Shown: positions 10,501 to 17,901 of the stretch, piece by piece | Layout: each line of letters begins with the position of its first letter | How positions within the stretch are numbered: the first letter of the stretch is position 1 | DNA from: Paraglaciecola sp. | GTDB taxonomy: Bacteria > Pseudomonadota > Gammaproteobacteria > Enterobacterales > Alteromonadaceae | Length of the DNA: 59,622 nucleotides | NCBI GenBank assembly: GCA_009993955.1 | Contig: JAACSL010000025.1 | Span: 1 to 59,622, forward strand | Direction: 5' to 3' | The notes under the pieces: generated by a model | The model's database searches: none | Told to the model about the DNA's origin: nothing | What the model saw: the letters and a program-made list of their open reading frames with translations, nothing else | Program-made: the position numbers and the translations under genes

Positions 10501-12395
10501 ACGATGTAGGTACTGCGGTTATCGCCAAAATACAAGGTGTTTAGATTGCCAATCGTACCATTTAACCCAGAGTTGGTGTTCTGGGCGGCTAAGGCACCAT
10601 TCAGATAAATCTGCATGTTATTGGTACCGACATCCCAAGTAACCGCCACATGCACCCATTCTTGCGCCGCGTAATTTAGACCCGTGGCATTGACAAGCGC
10701 ATCTTTGTCGGTGTTGTCCTCCATGCCAAATTGCAAAATGCCATTTTGCAAGGACAAATAAAAATACTTATTGGGAGACGTGCCGGTATTCGAGGCATCG
10801 AACAATTGACGGGCAATGCCATTGCTCCACCCCAGATTACTTTTGTACCAAAACGAAATGCTGCCCCCTAGACCGATGTCTCTGTCCACATCGAGACGGG
10901 TATTAATGGCACTGATCGTGTCTACTGAGGTATTGGCTGGCACATCCAGCATTTGACAGGATTTCTGACTACCTGTTGGAAACAAGGGTGTCACACTGCC
11001 AAGTGGATTGGCATGCTGATTGTTGCCTGAAGAATCAAGTACACTGTTAGTACCAGACCACAGCGCCTCTTCAAACTGGTAAAACACCAAAGGTGAACGT
11101 GAGCAGGGATACAAGGTAGCAATATCGCTAGCAATGGCCGTTGAACTTTGCTCAAAGTTATAAATACGCAGGGCATCAAATTGCCCATTCGCTGAATTTG
11201 GCACACTATTATTCACGCTGTAGTCTGTGCGATTATCACCAATAAAAAGTGTATTAAAATTGGCAGTGGAGCCATTTAAACCCAGCGAATTATTGGCGCC
11301 CACCAACGTACCGTTGATATACAGTGATGCGCGATTTAATGAATAATCCCATCTGACAGCGATATGCACCCATTCACTGGCCGCATAATTCAAACCGCTT
11401 ACACTTAACACGGCGTCATTGTCGGCACTGTCTTCCAGGCCAAAAGTCAGCTGTCCTGACTGAAGACTGAGGAAAAAGTACTTGGAATTATCGTTATCGC
11501 CGTTAAATGTCGAAGCATCAAACAACTGGCGTGGTGTACTGCTGCCCCACGAAACATTGCTGCGATACCAAAATGAAATGGTGCCTTTACTACCGACATC
11601 ACGGTCTAAATCTAAACCCGTGTCAACACCATAACGCAGGGCTGAACTGGCGTTTATGGGCACATTTAATACTTGGCAGGATTTTTGGGTAAGGCCCGGA
11701 AACTCAGGGGTTGCCGAACCAACAGCGCTGCCATGACTGGCCTGCCCCGACGAATCCAAGACCGCCCCAAGCCCTGACCAACTGCTTTGTTCAAACTCAT
11801 AATAAGCAAGATTAATTGGATCCGCGGCCGCCGCTTTAGACAGACTTTTTATTTTAATGGAAAAATAAACACCACTGTTCTCCGTCACCGTATTTGACCA
11901 AATCCAAGTCGCAGAAGCGGATATGAAAGGACGCGTAGCCCAGGGACTTACGCCATTGTTGCCATTCCTTGTTGATGCGTTGACGTAGCCACTCCAGCCG
12001 GTTTTGCTCACCTTCCAATCGGTGGTATTAGTGAGCACGGTGGTGAGGTCATTACTGAAGACATGATCAGACCCGGATAATTGAAACTGCCCTAAAAACC
12101 CCGCATCTGATAGATTATTTTTTGCGTAAATATGAAAATAATAGTCTTGTCCATCCACCAAATTTTGACTGAATGTATAGGTATTCCGCCAATCATTGCC
12201 GCTACCTAAGTATGTGCCTGCCAAGTTATCGTTAGTACTGATGAACACGTCGAATTCATCGTCAGCGGTGAGGTTACCGGAGAGCGTGCTAGCCGCGGCC
12301 ACGTTGATGTTGGCCAAGCAAAATAGTACAAAGCCCAAAGGCCGCAGTAGGCGCCACCAAGACTTAAGTTGAGCGTCCAATCGAGATACCATCAT
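7539..12395 (-). CDS. mshQ: MSHA pilus protein MshQ, with three LamG-like repeats
   Basis: Very large exported protein at the end of the MSHA locus, about 1,618 residues. A signal peptide (LLRPLGFVLFCLANINVAAA) is followed by an N-terminal beta domain, three tandem concanavalin/LamG-like units, and a long C-terminal region of the MshQ/DUF6701 type that ends RGNDRVIQWREVFN. The start at 12395 is chosen because AAGG lies 8 bases upstream; a TTG/ATG pair at 12422/12419 overlapping mshP is also open. MshQ is probably a surface or tip-associated part of the pilus system, but its exact job is not established. LamG folds often bind sugars or proteins, so adhesion is a reasonable inference. Confidence 0.9.
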   Translation of the reverse strand: MMVSRLDAQLKSWWRLLRPLGFVLFCLANINVAAASTLSGNLTADDEFDVFISTNDNLAGTYLGSGNDWRNTYTFSQNLVDGQDYYFHIYAKNNLSDAGFLGQFQLSGSDHVFSNDLTTVLTNTTDWKVSKTGWSGYVNASTRNGNNGVSPWATRPFISASATWIWSNTVTENSGVYFSIKIKSLSKAAAADPINLAYYEFEQSSWSGLGAVLDSSGQASHGSAVGSATPEFPGLTQKSCQVLNVPINASSALRYGVDTGLDLDRDVGSKGTISFWYRSNVSWGSSTPRQLFDASTFNGDNDNSKYFFLSLQSGQLTFGLEDSADNDAVLSVSGLNYAASEWVHIAVRWDYSLNRASLYINGTLVGANNSLGLNGSTANFNTLFIGDNRTDYSVNNSVPNSANGQFDALRIYNFEQSSTAIASDIATLYPCSRSPLVFYQFEEALWSGTNSVLDSSGNNQHANPLGSVTPLFPTGSQKSCQMLDVPANTSVDTISAINTRLDVDRDIGLGGSISFWYKSNLGWSNGIARQLFDASNTGTSPNKYFYLSLQNGILQFGMEDNTDKDALVNATGLNYAAQEWVHVAVTWDVGTNNMQIYLNGALAAQNTNSGLNGTIGNLNTLYFGDNRSTYIVYGSTGYSANGQFDDVRVYDFQQTQSQIAADAANVSPCIVAPFATYHFEQEVFSGAGSILDSSGNLRHASPTGVIASLLNTDQIACRMVSVPDNRSSAIKDAVDTQVDLNALGNIGTISFWYQANAPWNSGVARQLLDASTRTSTTSDPNKHFFLVLLGNGSLQFGLEDAEDKHLVATTATSSRAAGEWTHIAISWNMPAETLTIYVNGAAQSVTYQRSPSLVDNIADFGTIYLGDNRTDYFTFGSSANSANGQFDDLRLYAYAQTSGQIIADRDDRTTCAAVNHYRIEHDGQALTCESEPVIIKACLDTTCSALSSELATLNLSPSGWVGGNSFSFVGSTNKSLAVSTAGTYSFSKVSANPDAPLRCFVGGTETCNIQFSNAGFQFLNSALGSPLSDVVAETNFSGIKLRAVKDDSGVCKPLLSGNNSINLSFSCDEPSSCKTPLRYDSISLTEDIAQSVNLNFNSDGVADFATFKFDDAGQISLAAQAVISGVRIESGSSQFVVYPQRLNLQIDEPVSSLQNGQIKAAAPLTLRIAAVGANGTVLPNYVAEDLHIKRLRSQPALSETGSRNGEFVYSNSPLRLISGAQDNDFHATGSLPFNDGQYSENNAYYTETGVISLDVRDFNYKGHVIATTAPVILTPFIPAYYRLTPLEELAQLQNVHLGFSYIEQSLSFSQEPGFSLSAMNALNNISTNYAKDLWLYRPALADVNTGDNLTYLESNVPAYPGQFVVESKGGLPLIVNNAEYDGSASVLIPDASLRYAKVNDSGALIAPVEPFAVKIDLTFSVNFLTDLNGICVRDDYADASCNNYVMGDVSGANLHFGRFALYSAYGPENEALNAGFAVEHYLAGRWQVFTSDNETSINFSESAGSLLLSVYGSGADLTDLINPISSNGVLSLGQADDAGDFLLSAPGQVGEVLLRLNPQSDLLAWPKHLNFDWNGDGQICNQTSSCSGTGTIDYPSSVLSFGLYRGNDRVIQWREVFN
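9663..11807 (-). repeat. Three tandem LamG-like domain repeats inside mshQ
   Basis: Units of about 235 residues are encoded at 11103-11807, 10389-11087 and 9663-10373. Each begins with a Y/F-x-FE segment and VLDSSG or ILDSSG, followed by a conserved cysteine (KSCQ or IACR), GTISFWY or SISFWY, RQLFDAS or RQLLDAS, and ANGQFD near the end. Units 1 and 2 are closer to each other than to unit 3. The copies have diverged, so this is old internal duplication rather than recent amplification. Confidence 0.88.
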
Positions 12396-12405
12396 CAATA
12401 AGGCC

Positions 12406-12825
12406 TTACAACATTGCATCAATATACACCGTGCGACTCACTACAATATTGCCCACTGAACATTGGCCCATGCTGGTGAACTGGGCATAGGTGCGAGTGA
12501 GCGAACCATCAATGACACTTTTTTGTGCCACGTTAGCTTGATAGGTGCAATTTTCTAAACCTCGCACATTAGTAAAGGTAAATTGTGGCAGGTTAGTACA
12601 GGGCGAACTGGCAAAGGTGGTAGCCAACTGACATTCAATGCCAGCTCGCGCCGCATTTAACGCACGTTGCCCCAGAACTTCATGAACCACAGCGTCAGTA
12701 CCAGAAGCAAGCAAACGGCTGATGGTTAAACCGAGATAGGCTAATACCACGATAACAAACAAGGCCATCACCAACATACTGCCTTGTTGTTGCAAAGGGA
12801 TGATGATGTTTTGCTTAGGGCGCAT
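12406..12825 (-). CDS. mshP: MSHA biogenesis protein MshP
   Basis: Small pilin-like membrane protein of about 139 residues: a short basic N-terminus, then one hydrophobic helix (SMLVMALFVIVVLAYLGLTI) and a periplasmic part with several cysteines. It resembles the PilX-type minor component. It lacks a textbook G/F-T-L-I-E prepilin site. The frame opens at a TTG at 12843, but the ATG at 12825 is the more natural start; it overlaps the end of mshO. The next gene, mshQ, starts within or just after its end, so the genes are translationally linked. Confidence 0.85.
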   Translation of the reverse strand: MRPKQNIIIPLQQQGSMLVMALFVIVVLAYLGLTISRLLASGTDAVVHEVLGQRALNAARAGIECQLATTFASSPCTNLPQFTFTNVRGLENCTYQANVAQKSVIDGSLTRTYAQFTSMGQCSVGNIVVSRTVYIDAML

Positions 12826-13678
12826 TGGCAATATTAACCTCAAGCCCGTAATTCACTAGCTCTTCATTGCGCATAAAACTCAGTTTGATCTGGGCTAAGG
12901 CATTGCGACTTAAACTGGCTGGCAACACAACAAAAGGTGTATCCACCGCTAAGTTATTTTGCACATGTTCGGCCATGAGGCTACCTGAGCTATACAATGT
13001 TTGGCTAGCATTAATAGCGCTTTCAACTCGGTATATGCTGCCATTGGCCACACAATAGCTTACAGCGTTTCGAGCAATGTATAAGCGCGAGGCAGGGGAG
13101 TTGTCGGCGAAGCTGCCAGCAAAACTGAGTTCTGCCAAGTGAGAAACCCCATTTTCATTGGCACAGTTGCCATCACTGTCTGGATTGCCGTCATTGTTGG
13201 CATCCATATTGGTGGTGCAGGCAAGGATCTCTCTGCGTTTTTCACTTGTCGCGCCGTATACATCTTCACTCTTGGTGGGATAAACCACCGCATAATCTCC
13301 CGCTTGCCAAGCATAATTGACGGAATTACTGGCTAATTCGACAACACGCCCCTTGTTCGAAGCATCCGGAAACACCGATAAACTGGTGTAATAAGTCACC
13401 CACTGAGCTGGAACAAATTCGATGCAAGCACGGGTGGCGTCTTGTGCCACTCTGAGGCTGTTGGGGATAGCACTGCGTAACTCACGGGTTAACCGTTCGA
13501 CAACAAAACGGCTGTCACCGAGGAGCTGTTCACGTTCGGTAGCATCCGCATAAATCTGCACGCCACCGCGCATAAAGCCTGCAATCCCCACAGAGACTAT
13601 GCCTAACACCACAATGACTGTGACTAATTCAATCAGGGTGAAACCCTGGGTTGCTGATGTATTTTCGACGTTGCTCAT
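12815..13678 (-). CDS. mshO: MSHA minor pilin MshO
   Basis: Type IV minor pilin of 287 residues, made as a prepilin. The leader ends at glycine in TQG/FTLIELVTV, with the conserved Glu at +5 and a hydrophobic helix up to about residue 35. The periplasmic part is long and contains paired cysteines and an acidic DANNDGNPDSDGN loop that could bind calcium (inference). Its ATG overlaps the mshD stop by one base (TAATG). By analogy with PilW/GspJ it would belong to the minor-pilin priming complex at the fibre tip. Confidence 0.9.
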   Translation of the reverse strand: MSNVENTSATQGFTLIELVTVIVVLGIVSVGIAGFMRGGVQIYADATEREQLLGDSRFVVERLTRELRSAIPNSLRVAQDATRACIEFVPAQWVTYYTSLSVFPDASNKGRVVELASNSVNYAWQAGDYAVVYPTKSEDVYGATSEKRREILACTTNMDANNDGNPDSDGNCANENGVSHLAELSFAGSFADNSPASRLYIARNAVSYCVANGSIYRVESAINASQTLYSSGSLMAEHVQNNLAVDTPFVVLPASLSRNALAQIKLSFMRNEELVNYGLEVNIANAP

Positions 13679-14253
13679 TAATAGTTGCGCCGAAATGTGG
13701 AGAATACTAGTTCGTCGCCTTTTGGCGTGGTAACCGTGACCTCGATGAGTTTGGTATTGCCCACATAGGCAGAACTTGTTGTTAAAGCATCATCGATGCC
13801 GTTCATATCGTCATCATAAACAACCCGTACGGTGAGGGAAAAGCCCGCATACAGAGATTGGCCGTTTACAGAAATATCCTGACCCAGTGCATTTTCAATG
13901 ATGTTTAAGTTGTGGTAGTCGTCAACATCATTATAAGTCGTGCGTGTCTCCGCGTTATCAGGCCCTAATTGCCCAGCCTCGGTGCACGCTGTCACGCCAT
14001 CATTGCAACGCGCGCTACCACCTACTCGACTGGAAAATTGATCAAAAGCTTTGCTTGAAATTTCGTTTAATAAAGACTGGGCAAGCTCTGCACTGCGCAC
14101 TTGCAGAATGGGCTCGGCACTTTGCCGCGCTTGAGGCACCAATAAACTGGTGAATAAACTCAATGCTATTGCAAATACTACAAGGCCAATCACTAACTCT
14201 AATAGCGTAAAACCTTGTAAACGCTTGGTGATGATTGGTTTAAGGGCAAGCAT
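13678..14253 (-). CDS. mshD: MSHA minor pilin MshD
   Basis: Minor pilin of about 191 residues with prepilin site LQG/FTLLELVIG and Glu at +5, of the PilV/GspI-like type. The chosen ATG at 14253 has GAGGG 8 bases upstream and overlaps the mshC end by 14 bases; the longer frame from 14286 adds residues without a good ribosome site. An acidic DDDMNGIDD loop is visible near residue 145. It is part of the contiguous mshC-D-O-P-Q run. Confidence 0.9.
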   Translation of the reverse strand: MLALKPIITKRLQGFTLLELVIGLVVFAIALSLFTSLLVPQARQSAEPILQVRSAELAQSLLNEISSKAFDQFSSRVGGSARCNDGVTACTEAGQLGPDNAETRTTYNDVDDYHNLNIIENALGQDISVNGQSLYAGFSLTVRVVYDDDMNGIDDALTTSSAYVGNTKLIEVTVTTPKGDELVFSTFRRNY

Positions 14254-14785
14254 GCACGTAACCCTCAGACTCAATACACACGCCAATCCTTTGCTCCCCG
14301 AGGAATTCTATTCTGCACCCCGCAGCACAATTGCTGCTGCTGGTGAGGGGCCGACCTAAGTTATCAAAGCCAACATAAAATATACTTGAGCCACCATCTT
14401 TATTGTCACTGATCCTGACGTTTTCACTCGCCATTTCAGTGGCACTGGTAGCAAAGTGTTTGGGATTGGTGTAATCAATTACCGTTGTGCAAGTGGGGCT
14501 GGGATCTGCTTCGGTATAGGCCATTCTCGGCGCACCGAAAGCCCGACGCGAGCTACTGATGTTTATTTGAAAGCAATAACCGGGGCGTGTGTCGTGCATG
14601 GCTCTGGTCTGCATAGCCCGCAACGCAGAAACAAGGCGCGCTTGATAGGTATATTCAGCGTAACCACTTTTGCCGCTGAAGCGAGGAACAACCGTCACGG
14701 CTAAGATGCTGAGCAAAATAATGACCACAACCAACTCAATGAGTGAGAAGCCGCGTGTGCCACTTGGTTGATTTACATTACGCAT
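14240..14785 (-). CDS. mshC: MSHA minor pilin MshC
   Basis: Minor pilin of 181 residues with prepilin site TRG/FSLIELVVVIILL and Glu at +5, of the GspH/FimT-like type. Four cysteines in the C-terminal third (two in NCAAGC) suggest disulfides. It begins the minor-pilin group after mshA, from which it is separated by 84 bp containing a strong stem-loop. It should therefore be made in smaller amounts than the major pilin (inference). Confidence 0.9.
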   Translation of the reverse strand: MRNVNQPSGTRGFSLIELVVVIILLSILAVTVVPRFSGKSGYAEYTYQARLVSALRAMQTRAMHDTRPGYCFQINISSSRRAFGAPRMAYTEADPSPTCTTVIDYTNPKHFATSATEMASENVRISDNKDGGSSIFYVGFDNLGRPLTSSSNCAAGCRIEFLGEQRIGVCIESEGYVHACP

Positions 14786-14812
14786 GGGCTCATTTCAGTT
14801 TCATAAACAAAC

Positions 14813-14843
14813 AGAGGCCATTGAACAGGGTTCAATGGCCTCT
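14813..14843 (-). terminator. Strong stem-loop after the major pilin gene
   Basis: AGAGGCCATTGAAC (14813-14826) and GTTCAATGGCCTCT (14830-14843) form a perfect 14-bp stem with a 3-base loop. On the minus strand it is followed by the T-rich GTTTGTTTATG. It sits 26 bases past the mshA stop. It probably stops most transcripts or protects the 3' end of mshA mRNA, so that MshA exceeds the minor pilins. Confidence 0.8.
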
Positions 14844-14869
14844 ACTACCTACTTACAACAAGCGATAAG

Positions 14870-15382
14870 TTAGTTACATTCACCGGTATAAGCAGTCACC
14901 GTCGCTGCCACATTTGCGCCGGTAGACTCTTTGTATACTACAACACAGCCTGTACCTGCCACAGGGGCCGCATAGTTAAACGTTGTGTCATCGTAACCAT
15001 AAAAAGTCAGCGTAGACGTACCGACTCCAGGTTGACCTGCCGCCGCTGCGCCGGCACCGGCTTCAAATACTGGTGTAAGGTCGGCGCCAACATCCAACAA
15101 AGTAGTTAGATTCACAGAAGATGCGATATAGCCATAGACTAAAGCGGTAGCATTACCGTTTACACTAACCGAACCGGTGGCACCAGTTTGGCCATTGATC
15201 AACGCCTTACCATAAACAATCGAACTAACCGAATTGACCGCCGCTTCTACAGCCTTAACTGTACCCGCTTTTGCGTCATTCGAAATATCAATGAATTTAG
15301 GTGCCGCTGTTACCGCCAAAATACCTAAAATAACGATAACAATAATTAACTCTATCAGTGTAAAACCTTGTTGCTTTTGCAT
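14870..15382 (-). CDS. mshA: MSHA major pilin MshA
   Basis: Major subunit of the mannose-sensitive hemagglutinin pilus, 170 residues. The prepilin leader is very short (MQKQQG), cut before FTLIELIIVIVILGIL, with Glu at +5. The globular domain is rich in Gly, Ala, Thr and Val. It has just two cysteines, in GTGCVVV and at the end in GECN, which fit the C-terminal disulfide loop of type IVa pilins. A strong GAGG ribosome site lies 7 bases before the ATG. Its position between mshB and mshC and the following stem-loop fit a highly expressed pilin. Confidence 0.95.
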   Translation of the reverse strand: MQKQQGFTLIELIIVIVILGILAVTAAPKFIDISNDAKAGTVKAVEAAVNSVSSIVYGKALINGQTGATGSVSVNGNATALVYGYIASSVNLTTLLDVGADLTPVFEAGAGAAAAGQPGVGTSTLTFYGYDDTTFNYAAPVAGTGCVVVYKESTGANVAATVTAYTGECN

Positions 15383-15429
15383 GTTTGATCCTCGACGGAA
15401 TATCTAAATGTAAGTCCCTGCTTTGGTGA

Positions 15430-15453
15430 GGTGTTTTATACCATCAAAACACC
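15430..15453 (-). promoter_or_regulatory. Stem-loop with -10-like element before mshA
   Basis: GGTGTTTT (15430-15437) and AAAACACC (15446-15453) form an 8-bp perfect inverted repeat with an 8-base loop in the 89-bp mshB-mshA gap. No T-run follows on the minus strand, so it is not a standard terminator. The minus-strand loop region contains TATAAA, a possible -10 for an mshA-specific promoter, but no good -35 was found. Confidence 0.3.
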
Positions 15454-15471
15454 GTGGAAAGCTATACTGCG

Positions 15472-16107
15472 CTAATTATTACTAAAAACAATCACTTGCC
15501 CAATGCGAGGATCATAGATAAACCCATTACCCGCGGTATTATCTAAAGGCTCACTGGTTCTATTTTTAATGGTCTGAGTGAGGTAATAATAACAAATATC
15601 ATTTCCTCCACTGCCCGCCCCCGCCACTACACGAGTGAAATAACGGAAATTATTAAAAGGCCTATCATTCCAATCAGATGAAATGGTTGGGGCACTTTGC
15701 ATAATCAAATTAAAAATACTCTCACAATCCAACAAACTTACCTGCACATCTTCACTGCTGCTGTCGGTATCAAGTTGGCCTGTTGGATAACCTGTGTCTT
15801 TATCCACACCGATTTGGATGTCGTTGATCGTCACGTACGTGGTATTTGTGCCATTGTTTTCTTGTGGCCTACCTTCTAATTCCCATTGGGCACGCACTAA
15901 GCCCACCGCAGAGGCAAAGCCACCTGCCACTCCATCAACCGTTGCATCCTCGGCATCTTTTGTCACATCTAAGAGACGTGGCAACGCTGTCGCAGCTAAC
16001 AAACCGAGGATCACCACCACAATCACGAGCTCAATTAAGGTAAAACCCCGTTGGTGTATTGGTCTATTGAGCAATCGATTATGCTGCATTGTTTTTGCTA
16101 CCTTCAT
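15472..16107 (-). CDS. mshB: MSHA pilin-like protein MshB
   Basis: Pilin-like protein of 211 residues with prepilin site QRG/FTLIELVIVVVILGLL, close to MshA in the first 50 residues and then different. The start at 16107 is chosen because GATAGGAG precedes the ATG by 5 bases; the longer open frame to 16257 runs into mshF and is not needed. It lies directly before mshA. In Vibrio cholerae the structural transcript is reported to begin at mshB, so a promoter near its start is plausible here, but none was identified. Confidence 0.9.
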   Translation of the reverse strand: MKVAKTMQHNRLLNRPIHQRGFTLIELVIVVVILGLLAATALPRLLDVTKDAEDATVDGVAGGFASAVGLVRAQWELEGRPQENNGTNTTYVTINDIQIGVDKDTGYPTGQLDTDSSSEDVQVSLLDCESIFNLIMQSAPTISSDWNDRPFNNFRYFTRVVAGAGSGGNDICYYYLTQTIKNRTSEPLDNTAGNGFIYDPRIGQVIVFSNN

Positions 16108-16138
16108 TTTTACTCCTATCGGGGGTATGTTTTTAAAC

Positions 16139-16669
16139 TTAATCTTGCACTGCCAACACTTCACCGGTAAACACCTTATATTCAAAATAAGGACCGGTGG
16201 ATAAGCGATAACGACAGCGTGAGTCAGTATTCTTGCCACTGAGTTTGGTGCCATCATAATACTCAGCTAACACTCTAAAACCCTCAATCTCCATGGGCAT
16301 ATTCAGGATACTATCCCAAATTTGTTCGCACCCTAAGCGGCTACCATCCGCTTTTGGCCAGCCTAATTCGTTCAAAAACACCGGGCGTTTTTCTGTTTCT
16401 ACCACGCTATTTTGATCGTCTAAACGCGGTGCAAACACACTCAACAAAATAATTTCTGGTCGTCCTTCAGCCTGCCATTGCCAATGCACGTTATGCACAC
16501 TGGAAGCAAAACTTTTGGCCAAATTTTCGAATGTGACGCGGCGTAAATTAGGGGCGTTTTGATTGAAATACACTATAAAACTCACCATCAAAACCACAAA
16601 CAGCACCACCACGGTGACATTAAAAAAAACACTTCGATTTCGCTCTTCAGCTGCCTGATTTTTTTGCAT
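16139..16669 (-). CDS. mshF: MSHA biogenesis protein MshF
   Basis: Bitopic inner-membrane protein of about 176 residues: a short charged N-terminus, one membrane helix (VFFNVTVVVLFVVLMVSFIV) and a periplasmic domain. The biochemical role is not established; the gene always lies between mshG and mshB in MSHA loci. The ATG at 16669 is 11 bases after the mshG stop and is preferred to an upstream in-frame start at 16711 inside mshG. Part of the periplasmic domain (NVHWQWQAEGRPE) resembles the segment of MshB with QWELEGRPQ, suggesting distant kinship with the pilin-like fold. Confidence 0.85.
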   Translation of the reverse strand: MQKNQAAEERNRSVFFNVTVVVLFVVLMVSFIVYFNQNAPNLRRVTFENLAKSFASSVHNVHWQWQAEGRPEIILLSVFAPRLDDQNSVVETEKRPVFLNELGWPKADGSRLGCEQIWDSILNMPMEIEGFRVLAEYYDGTKLSGKNTDSRCRYRLSTGPYFEYKVFTGEVLAVQD

Positions 16670-16680
16670 GTTAGGTCTGC

Positions 16681-17901
16681 CTATCCTTTGATGGCACCCA
16701 TCATATCCCACATCGGGGTAAATATGCCTAAGGCTAAAATTAACACCATGCCTGCTACGATCGAAATCAATATGGGCTCGATTTTGGCGGTAAGACTCTT
16801 TAAATCATAGTCTACTTCGCGCTCATAAAATTCTGCTGCTTCGGTGAGCAGCTCATCAACTCGTCCCGTTTCTTCACCCACGTTAATCATCTGCAGCACC
16901 AGAGGTGTAAAAAGTTTGCTACTAGCCGCCACCCTCGACAGACTCTCACCTTTTTCAATGTTTTTACGCATGGTAATAATTCTTTCGGCCATAAAGCTAT
17001 TATTCACGGCTTCAGCCACTAAGTTGAGCGCAGTGGTAAGAGGCACACCTGCCACTAACATCATCGAAAAACTCCGTGAAAACCGACCTAACAAAGTGCG
17101 CTCAAAAATACTACCGACTATGGGTAAACGCAGTTTGATGCTATCCCATTTGTATTCGCCTTGTGGCGTTTGAAGATAACGACGGATACCCCAAATCAAC
17201 ACAATAATGCTGACTAACATATAGGGCCACTTGGTGATAAAAAAGTGTGAGGTGGCGAGTAAGATGCGGGTCATTAGTGGCAGCTCAGCGCCTAATGAAC
17301 TGAACATGTCTGCGAAAATCGGGATGACAACGATGTTCATAATCACCATGGCGATAACAACGGCAAAAATTACAAACAAAGGATACCGTGTTGCCGCTTT
17401 AATTTGCTTACGTGTTTCTTGTTCCCGCTCTAAGTAAAACGATAACTGTAAAAATGCCTCATCCAACTTACCGGTGTTTTCCCCGACGTGCACGATACTG
17501 ATGAACAGACGACTAAAAATATGTTTGTGTTTGTTCAGGGCTGACGACAAGCTTCGCCCTCGCTCCAACTGTCCTGCCACGTCTTGCAAGGCCTCAGCCA
17601 TGCGTTTTGACCCAGTAGTATCCGCCAAGCCTTTCACTGCCCGTAAAATGGGGATGCCTGACTTCGCCAATGAATACATCTGCCGCGCAAAAATTACCAA
17701 GTCATCGAGGGTAATATTGGGTGTGAAAAAATTAACCAGCGATTTTTCTTTTTGCTGTTTTGGGGTGAATTCGATGATCTCTAAAGGTATAAAGCTCCGC
17801 CCAGCCAGAATCTGCGCCACCATGGCAGAATCAGGGGCTTCAAGTACACCAGTGGTCAATTCACCGCTGGTTTTACGGGCTTTATAACTATATTGCGCCA
17901 C
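16681..17901 (-). CDS. mshG: MSHA platform protein MshG (type II secretion F family)
   Basis: Polytopic inner-membrane platform protein of about 406 residues (PilC/GspF family), on which the pilus is assembled by the ATPase MshE. It has two GspF repeats with matching signatures (GKLDEAFLQLSFYLERE and GRVDELLTEAAEFYERE) and three membrane segments near residues 170-195, 220-240 and 375-400. The start is a GTG at 17901 with GGAGG just upstream inside the end of mshE; a GTG at 17907 is also possible. It overlaps mshE by about 14-20 bases. Confidence 0.93.
   Translation of the reverse strand: MAQYSYKARKTSGELTTGVLEAPDSAMVAQILAGRSFIPLEIIEFTPKQQKEKSLVNFFTPNITLDDLVIFARQMYSLAKSGIPILRAVKGLADTTGSKRMAEALQDVAGQLERGRSLSSALNKHKHIFSRLFISIVHVGENTGKLDEAFLQLSFYLEREQETRKQIKAATRYPLFVIFAVVIAMVIMNIVVIPIFADMFSSLGAELPLMTRILLATSHFFITKWPYMLVSIIVLIWGIRRYLQTPQGEYKWDSIKLRLPIVGSIFERTLLGRFSRSFSMMLVAGVPLTTALNLVAEAVNNSFMAERIITMRKNIEKGESLSRVAASSKLFTPLVLQMINVGEETGRVDELLTEAAEFYEREVDYDLKSLTAKIEPILISIVAGMVLILALGIFTPMWDMMGAIKG

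Noticed and set aside
9663-11807. Recent slippage-type repeat expansion in mshQ
   Set aside because: The three units share motifs but differ at many residues, and lengths vary slightly, so this is old duplication.
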